Assembly (NCBI GenBank): GCA_030639035.1
Contig: DAOWDM010000207.1
Coordinates: 1-11,075 of the forward strand
Length of the DNA stretch: 11,075 bases
Direction of reading: 5' to 3'
Source: Alphaproteobacteria bacterium
GTDB lineage: Bacteria; Pseudomonadota; Alphaproteobacteria; DAOWDM01
Made by a program: the position numbers and the translations under genes. Below, in pieces: positions 6,483 through 11,075 of this stretch; the stretch's first letter is position 1; every line of letters starts with the position of its first letter. The notes under the pieces were generated by a model. It was not told where the DNA came from, searched no databases, and was given only the letters and a program-made list of their open reading frames with translations.

Positions 6483-6974
6483 ATGATTGCTAAACGATAT
6501 AAAATGTATTTTGCATTAATGCTAATAATATTTGTTGTATTTCCAACAATCGCATATTCTGATGTTGTCAAAACGGTAGAAACAAGAGAGCTTGAAATAT
6601 ATCAAAGCTTGCAATGTAGTGTCTGTCCAAACGGTTTTCTTGAAAGAGCAGAAGGTGAGCTTGCTCATGATTTGCGTATCATTATTCGTTACCGCATTGC
6701 ATCAGGATACAGCAATAGTAGCATTGTTAGATTTATGGAAAAAAGATATGGAAATTTTCTTAGCATAAGACCTGAATTTAGCATTGTTCCTTATATTTCA
6801 TGGCTGTTTCTATTCTTATTTGTAATATTAGCTATCACAGCAGGAATATTTTATTATTACAGGCTTTGTTCAACAGCAAAGCAAAAAGCATCTAAGGAAA
6901 TTGATGTAATAATGAAAGACAATATTCTCTATCCACTTAAACACGATAAAAATAGCAAAAAAGATAGTTCATAG
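6483..6974 (+). CDS. ccmH: Cytochrome c maturation protein CcmH
   Basis: This 163-residue protein matches the CcmH/CycL/NrfF family. It has an N-terminal signal or membrane segment (8-24), the redox motif LQCSVC (Cys45 and Cys48), ELAHDLRIIIRYRIASGYS..SIVRFMEKRYGNFLSIRP, and one C-terminal membrane helix at about 105-128. CcmH is a periplasm-facing thiol-disulphide protein that handles the CXXCH cysteines of apocytochrome c and works with CcmF in haem ligation. The usual motif is LRCxxCQ; here Arg is Gln and the following Gln is Pro, so it is a divergent member. I prefer the ATG at 6483 (GGAG at 6468-6471, 11-base gap) over the in-frame GTG at 6474, which is too close to that site. No other ccm gene is in the window. 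It converges on neuB with 16 bases between the stops. Confidence 0.85.
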   Translation: MIAKRYKMYFALMLIIFVVFPTIAYSDVVKTVETRELEIYQSLQCSVCPNGFLERAEGELAHDLRIIIRYRIASGYSNSSIVRFMEKRYGNFLSIRPEFSIVPYISWLFLFLFVILAITAGIFYYYRLCSTAKQKASKEIDVIMKDNILYPLKHDKNSKKDSS

Positions 6975-6990
6975 GTGAGGGGGCTTGCTT

Positions 6991-8067
6991 TTAAGTTTCA
7001 ATAAATAAGAACTCATCTGTTTCATAATCTTTGTCTGCTGGATTGCCAAGAAGTTCCCAGAATTTAAAAGGAGAAAGTCCTTTTGCGGGGCGTTTCATTG
7101 TAACGTTTTGTTCTGTAAAGATTTCTCCTTTTTTAATAGGCTTTGCAGCGACAAGAGATTTTCTTGTAACAAAAGCTGTTTTCTTTTCAACTTCAACAGG
7201 TTCTTTTTCACCAGTCCCCAAAGCAAGCCTGATTGTTCTTATATGCTGAATCATTTTTTTCAGCTCATCAGGTTCTAACGAAGCTTTATGGTCAGTTCCT
7301 GTCAAGTTTTTATCAAGCGTAAAATGTTTTTCTATCAGCATTGCTCCCATGGCAACTGCTGCAACAGGTATTTCAATATCTCTGGAGTGATCAGAAAGAC
7401 CATAGGCAAGTCCGAATTTGTCTCGCAGGGTGTGCATAGCTCTAAGGTTTATAGTTTCAGGCGGAGCAGGATATTCACTGGTGCAGTGAAGCAGTGTTAC
7501 ATGCTCTTTTAATCTTTTCTGCCCAGCTTCAGATTTTATAATCTTGGGAAATTCTTTTTTTTCTATAGTTTTATCTGGACATATTGAAGCCCAAGCAATA
7601 ATTCCTAAAGCATCTTCAACTTCCTGCAATGTACTCATACCCGTAGATAAAATGATTTTATCTACTTTTCTGGAAGCTTCGAACAGCAGAGGGGCATTAG
7701 TTATATCTCCTGATGGGATTTTTAAAGTATCAAGTTTAAGCTCATCGGTAAGAAAATTCAGACTTTCCATATCAAAAGGCGTTGAAAGAAAAGCTATTCT
7801 AGATTTTCTAGCATGTTCAAGAAGTTCAAAATATACACTTTTATTTAATTCGAGAGCTTTAAACATCTCGAACTGTCCTTGTCCGTTACCTGTCGTTCTT
7901 TTTTGATAATCGGCTTTAGGAGCAGTTCTTGTTACTAAATTTTCAGTCTTGAAAGTCTGAAATTTAATAGCATCTGCCCCTGCAAACACAGCCGCATCAA
8001 TAAGTTTATGAGCAAGCTCAGGGCTTCCATTGTGATTAACACCAGCTTCAGCAATTATATAAGGCAT
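6991..8067 (-). CDS. Nonulosonic acid synthase (NeuB/LegI type)
   Basis: The 358-residue enzyme belongs to the sialic acid synthase family. It condenses phosphoenolpyruvate with an N-acylated mannose-type sugar to make a nine-carbon acid. The TIM-barrel part shows IIAEAGVNHNGS (4-15), AGADAIKFQTFK, STPFD, LKIPSGD, ILSTGM, LLHCTSEYP, GLSDHS and EKHFTLDKNLTGTDHKAS. A C-terminal SAF (antifreeze-like) domain follows from about residue 300 (TRKSLVAAKPIKKGEIFTEQNV..KRPAKGLSP). The start sequence and the APKADYQ segment favour a legionaminate- or neuraminate-type enzyme over PseI, but the exact substrate cannot be fixed from sequence alone. It lies 14 bases after the aldehyde dehydrogenase stop, with AAGG six bases before the ATG, and is the last gene of the unit. 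The product would be activated by a CMP-sugar synthetase, not seen here, and used in surface polysaccharide or flagellin modification. Confidence 0.93.
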   Translation of the reverse strand: MPYIIAEAGVNHNGSPELAHKLIDAAVFAGADAIKFQTFKTENLVTRTAPKADYQKRTTGNGQGQFEMFKALELNKSVYFELLEHARKSRIAFLSTPFDMESLNFLTDELKLDTLKIPSGDITNAPLLFEASRKVDKIILSTGMSTLQEVEDALGIIAWASICPDKTIEKKEFPKIIKSEAGQKRLKEHVTLLHCTSEYPAPPETINLRAMHTLRDKFGLAYGLSDHSRDIEIPVAAVAMGAMLIEKHFTLDKNLTGTDHKASLEPDELKKMIQHIRTIRLALGTGEKEPVEVEKKTAFVTRKSLVAAKPIKKGEIFTEQNVTMKRPAKGLSPFKFWELLGNPADKDYETDEFLFIET

Positions 8068-8081
8068 TTAGAACCTTTTTA

Positions 8082-9530
8082 TCAAACAGCGTCAGGGTTT
8101 GAAACAAAAGAGATGGTTTTTGTTTCGGTGTAAACGTCTAAAGCTTCTATTCCAGATTCTCTTGTTCCGTTTCCAGAAATGCCGAATCCTCCGAATGGGT
8201 AGTGAGGTTCGCTGCTGTATGTTCCGATATTTACGTTTACTGTTCCTGCTTTGACTTTTTGAGTGAACTCAATTGCTCTGTCGATGTTTTTTGTATGAAT
8301 ACAAGCGGTTAGCCCATAGTCAGAAGCGTTTGCTATTTCCAAAGCATCTGCAAAATCTCTTGCCCAGTAAAGCACAGCAACAGGACCGAACAGTTCTTTG
8401 TTTGTAAGCTCGTCTTGTACTGGAAGCCTGTCAATTAATGTAGGCTCGATATAATATCCCTTGTTGCTTATGCGTTTTCCGCCTATAAGGATTCTTGCTT
8501 CTCTGCTTTCGGCTTCTTTTATCTCGTTTAGGATATTATCGAGTTGGCGTTGGTTTATAACTGCTCCTAAATCGTCTTCGTTTGTATTGCCGACTCTTAA
8601 AGTCTTTATTTTTTCAACAAGCATGTCTCTGAATTTATTATAAACTTTATCAAGAACAATGATTCTGCTTGAGGCTGCACAACGTTGTCCTGCATTTGAA
8701 AAAGACGATAGAATCACCCATTTTACAGCATTTTCAAGGTCAGCATCATCACAAACAACAAGCGGATTTTTTCCGCCAAGCTCTAGGGAAACTCTAGCCA
8801 AGCGAGAACCCGCTGTTTCAGCTATTATACGCCCAACTTTGGTAGAACCTGTAAAACTGATGACTGCAATATCTTTATGCTCGACTATAGGCATTCCTGC
8901 TTCTGCACCAAGCCCCTGAATGATGTTTAAAACACCATCTGGAAGCCCTGCATCTTTTGCTATTTTAGCGACTATCAAAGCTGTTGCAGGAGTGTCTTCG
9001 GCAGCTTTCAATACAATTGAATTTCCGCATATAAGGGCAGGAAAAACTTTCAATGCAATATTTGCTATTGGAGTGTTTGCCGCAACAATCAGCCCAGCAA
9101 CTCCTAAAGGTTGACGTATAGTATGCGAATATTTATTAGTAGCATCGCTCTGCAAAGAACGTCCATAAAGACGCATTCCTTCACCTGCAAAAAAAGTGGC
9201 AAGCTGAATGGAAGCTATAGTTTCATCAAGAGCTTCTTTGGGAGATTTTCCCGTTTCTATAGCTACAACTCTGGCAATTTCATCACGCCTATCACGCATT
9301 GTATTTGCAATTTTTAGAAGAATCTCACCACGTTTTACTGCTGGAATATTTGCCCATTTTTTCTGAGCTTTTTTTGCAATATCAACAGCACAATCCACAT
9401 CTTTTTTTAATGAACGTGCAGCATGATATAAAACAGAATCGTTATGAGGATTATGCTTTGGAATGCTCTCATCGCTATCGGCTACTGTTTCTTTACCGTT
9501 TATCCAGTTTTTTATAAGTTCTGGTGTCAT
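8082..9530 (-). CDS. NAD(P)-dependent aldehyde dehydrogenase
   Basis: This 482-residue protein is a complete member of the aldehyde dehydrogenase superfamily. It has the cofactor-loop sequence SFTGSTKVGRIIAETAG, the catalytic base Glu250 in LELGGKNP, and the nucleophile Cys284 in NAGQRCAAS; the 34-residue gap between them is the family norm. Later come ELFGPVAVLYW and the C-terminal YPFGGFGISGNGTRESGIEALDVYTETK. It oxidises an aldehyde to an acid in the cytoplasm, but the substrate is unknown; the general form is like succinate-semialdehyde or related dehydrogenases. A strong site (AGGAG, eight A spacing) precedes the ATG. It sits between gapR (13-base gap) and neuB (14-base gap), so the three are probably one operon. 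Whether it acts on a nonulosonate precursor or is there by chance cannot be told. Confidence 0.95.
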   Translation of the reverse strand: MTPELIKNWINGKETVADSDESIPKHNPHNDSVLYHAARSLKKDVDCAVDIAKKAQKKWANIPAVKRGEILLKIANTMRDRRDEIARVVAIETGKSPKEALDETIASIQLATFFAGEGMRLYGRSLQSDATNKYSHTIRQPLGVAGLIVAANTPIANIALKVFPALICGNSIVLKAAEDTPATALIVAKIAKDAGLPDGVLNIIQGLGAEAGMPIVEHKDIAVISFTGSTKVGRIIAETAGSRLARVSLELGGKNPLVVCDDADLENAVKWVILSSFSNAGQRCAASSRIIVLDKVYNKFRDMLVEKIKTLRVGNTNEDDLGAVINQRQLDNILNEIKEAESREARILIGGKRISNKGYYIEPTLIDRLPVQDELTNKELFGPVAVLYWARDFADALEIANASDYGLTACIHTKNIDRAIEFTQKVKAGTVNVNIGTYSSEPHYPFGGFGISGNGTRESGIEALDVYTETKTISFVSNPDAV

Positions 9531-9543
9531 TTTTTTTCTCCTG

Positions 9544-9786
9544 TTACATGTTCAATGCACGTTTATATGTATCCATAAGGAAATCCTGTTCTTCTCTGAC
9601 AGAGGCATCTAGTTTTCTTAAGCGTACAACATGTCTTAGAGTTTTTACATCAAACCCTGTTCCTTTGGCTTCAGCATATACCTCTTTGATGTCATTCATC
9701 AGGTTTGCTTTTTCTTCTTCCAGTCTTTCGATTCTTTCTATAAAAGACCTTAAATGATCAACGGCCACGCCTCCAACTTCAGTCAT
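9544..9786 (-). CDS. gapR: Nucleoid-associated protein GapR (DUF2312)
   Basis: This 80-residue protein matches the DUF2312 family: LRSFIERIERLEEEKANLMNDIKEVYAEAKGTGFDVKTLRHVVRLRKLDASVREEQDFLMDTYKRAL. The EEK...DIKEVYAEAK.GFD.K.LR..VRLRK core is diagnostic, and the size is normal. In Caulobacter GapR is a small helical oligomer that binds AT-rich, overtwisted DNA ahead of replication and transcription and aids gyrase. The family is largely alphaproteobacterial, so this gene is a strong lineage marker. An AAAGGA site seven bases before the ATG supports the start. It leads a tight unit with aldehyde dehydrogenase and neuB. Its upstream region is very AT-rich and shared with a divergent signalling gene, which would allow self-binding, though that is inference. 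Confidence 0.95.
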   Translation of the reverse strand: MTEVGGVAVDHLRSFIERIERLEEEKANLMNDIKEVYAEAKGTGFDVKTLRHVVRLRKLDASVREEQDFLMDTYKRALNM

Positions 9787-9847
9787 AAAGCTTTCCTTTG
9801 TTTAATAAGTTTCAATGTTTTATTATTTATAATCGTTTAATTTAGAC

Positions 9848-9901
9848 TTATAAACTATATAATTATATAAATAATGGTTCTGTTCTTGTTATAGTTTATA
9901 A
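9848..9901. promoter_or_regulatory. Perfect 12-base inverted repeat in the divergent gapR / REC-HPt promoter region
   Basis: TTATAAACTATA (9848-9859) and TATAGTTTATAA (9890-9901) are exact reverse complements separated by 30 bases. The arm centres are 42 bases apart, about four helical turns, so both lie on the same DNA face. They flank the middle of the 151-base AT-rich region between gapR and the plus-strand REC-HPt gene. On the minus strand the left arm contains TTTATA, which stands 17 bases before TATAAA and could be the -35 box of gapR. This geometry suits an operator pair bound by a dimer or looping protein. Function is inferred. A long AT-rich repeat like this could also arise by chance, but a 12-base exact match at this position is unusual. 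Confidence 0.5.
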
Positions 9902-9937
9902 AAAACACATCTAATTAGTATTAAATGGAATGATATT

Positions 9938-11075
9938 GTGTCAAACGAAATTTCTTTAGAACGCTTATCTATTATGGTAGTTGAAGATAATTCATATATC
10001 AGAGGTATGTTAAAAGCCCTTCTTCACATGCTTGGCTTTGGAAAAGTTATTGTGATGAAAGATGGTGAAGAAGCTATAAAATACTTCTCTTGCGAAAACA
10101 AAGGAAACATGGAGGTTGCTCCTCATGTTGACTTAATACTTTCTGACCTTGTCATGACACCAATTGATGGTACGCTTTTGTTAAGATGGGTGCGTTCTAG
10201 CAAACATTCTCCTGATCGTTTTATTCCATTTATTATGATTTCTGGTGCAGCAGACAAAGAATACGTAACGGCTTCACGAGATATTGGTGTAACAGAGTTT
10301 ATTGCAAAGCCTTTTTCTGTTCAATCTCTATCGGATAGAATAATATCAATGATTCAAAATAATCGTCAGTTTATATGCTCTCAAGCATATTTTGGTCCAG
10401 ACAGAAGACGAAAAAAAAGCACACCTCCAAAAGGAATAAAAGAAAGAAGACGCAAAGGCGATGTTGGGGCTACAATAGTTTATTCTGCAGATAAAATAGT
10501 TAAACCAAAGAATCCATCAGATTTATGGTTGTTTAGGTTGCCAAATAAATTAAAGGAAAAGATTGGTGGGGCAAATATTAAGGGTGCTTTACAGCTTCCT
10601 GTATCAATTTTGGAAGAAGCAGAAGAATCTCTGGAGAGGCAGTCTCTTGATTTTGCTGAATTAGCTCAGAAACATTTATTTAAACTTTCTGAACTTATTC
10701 AGAAAATAAAAGAAACAGATGAAGTCAAAAGATTCCCTCTGATAAAAGAAATAAATATGATTGCACATGAACTCCGAGGGCAGGGGGGAACTTTCGGTTA
10801 TCCTCTAATAACAATTTTCGGAAAATCTTTATATGAAGTAACAAAAAAGCTACCTGAAATAGATGATAGCGTAATACAGCTTATAAAAGCACACTCTGAT
10901 TCTATGAACGCTGTAATCCGTGAAAAAATTGCAGGTGATGGTGGTGAATTAGGAACACTTAATGGTTCGGGTTGGGACTTTGCAACATCTACACAAATAT
11001 CTGTAGGAGATTTTACAGTCGGCACAGATGCGTTTGTATATGACTTTGCAAGTGACAATATTCTCTTTGGTTCTA
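9938..11075 (+). CDS. Response regulator with C-terminal HPt-like segment, partial (3' end beyond window)
   Basis: The frame is open from the GTG at 9938 to the window end (379 residues). GGA at 9927-9929, eight bases upstream, supports this start; an ATG at 9974 would cut into the first strand of the receiver domain. Residues 10-140 are a CheY-like receiver: MVVEDN (acidic pair Glu16, Asp17), phospho-acceptor Asp70 in LILSDLVM, Ser102 in MISGA and Lys124 in AKPF. A linker with FGPDRRRKK (152-160) follows, as in many alphaproteobacterial receiver proteins. Residues of about 225-310 are helical, with AHELRGQGGTFG. His277 sits where the phosphorylated histidine of HPt domains lies (HxLKG-like), so both ends of a phosphorelay may be in one chain. 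No DNA-binding domain is visible. It is divergent from gapR. The partner kinase is not in the window. Confidence 0.88.
   Translation, partial: MSNEISLERLSIMVVEDNSYIRGMLKALLHMLGFGKVIVMKDGEEAIKYFSCENKGNMEVAPHVDLILSDLVMTPIDGTLLLRWVRSSKHSPDRFIPFIMISGAADKEYVTASRDIGVTEFIAKPFSVQSLSDRIISMIQNNRQFICSQAYFGPDRRRKKSTPPKGIKERRRKGDVGATIVYSADKIVKPKNPSDLWLFRLPNKLKEKIGGANIKGALQLPVSILEEAEESLERQSLDFAELAQKHLFKLSELIQKIKETDEVKRFPLIKEINMIAHELRGQGGTFGYPLITIFGKSLYEVTKKLPEIDDSVIQLIKAHSDSMNAVIREKIAGDGGELGTLNGSGWDFATSTQISVGDFTVGTDAFVYDFASDNILFGS

Noticed and set aside
7544..7906. Plus-strand open frame of 120 codons inside neuB
   Set aside because: It is antisense to a clearly conserved enzyme and has no family resemblance.
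10798..11058. Minus-strand open frame of 86 codons at the right edge
   Set aside because: It is antisense to the continuous REC-HPt coding frame and shows no recognisable features.
1..11075. CRISPR array, insertion sequence, prophage, tRNA or rRNA
   Set aside because: No regularly spaced repeats, transposase or integrase motifs, or recognisable tRNA/rRNA sequence were seen on either strand.

Overview
This is an AT-rich window, probably chromosomal, from an alphaproteobacterium. Three things point there. A GapR (DUF2312) nucleoid protein is encoded at 9544-9786. A glycosyltransferase 2 / lipid A biosynthesis N-terminal (LABN) pair lies at 928-2000. A response regulator with a PDRRR linker starts at 9938. 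The low GC content would suit a host- or gut-associated lineage, but that is inference and I could not search a database.

Left edge (1-927): a minus-strand gene for an uncharacterised, coiled-coil-rich cytosolic protein runs off the window. It is followed by about 240 bases of AT-rich intergenic DNA that hold a dispersed-type palindromic repeat (851-871).

Envelope and protease block (928-4374): a minus-strand, translationally coupled pair (polyprenyl-phosphate glycosyltransferase, then LABN membrane protein) is divergent from a plus-strand pair, tldD and a small GlpM/DUF3147-like membrane protein. The small membrane gene converges on, and overlaps by 23 bases, a minus-strand gene for a conserved-looking protein of unknown function.

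Cell-surface block (3838-6974): the unknown protein is the second gene of a minus-strand unit. The first encodes a 627-residue exported, Lys-rich, repeat-containing protein with a degenerate OmpA-like C-terminus. Divergent from it is ccmH, for cytochrome c maturation, with a variant LQCxxC motif.

Nonulosonate block (6991-9786): a tight minus-strand unit gapR - aldehyde dehydrogenase - neuB/legI-type synthase, with gaps of 13-14 bases. It joins a nucleoid protein to synthesis of a sialic- or legionaminic-type surface sugar.

Right edge (9787-11075): a very AT-rich divergent promoter region carries a perfect 12-base inverted repeat. It is followed by a plus-strand REC-HPt signalling protein that runs off the window.

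Most recognisable genes concern the cell envelope (lipid A or LPS sugar carrier, nonulosonic acid, OmpA-like protein) or redox and signalling housekeeping. I see no IS element, CRISPR array, tRNA or rRNA. I see no convincing complete new defence or mobile system. The least explained items are the left-edge coiled-coil protein, the OmpA-like/unknown pair and the operator-like inverted repeat beside gapR.
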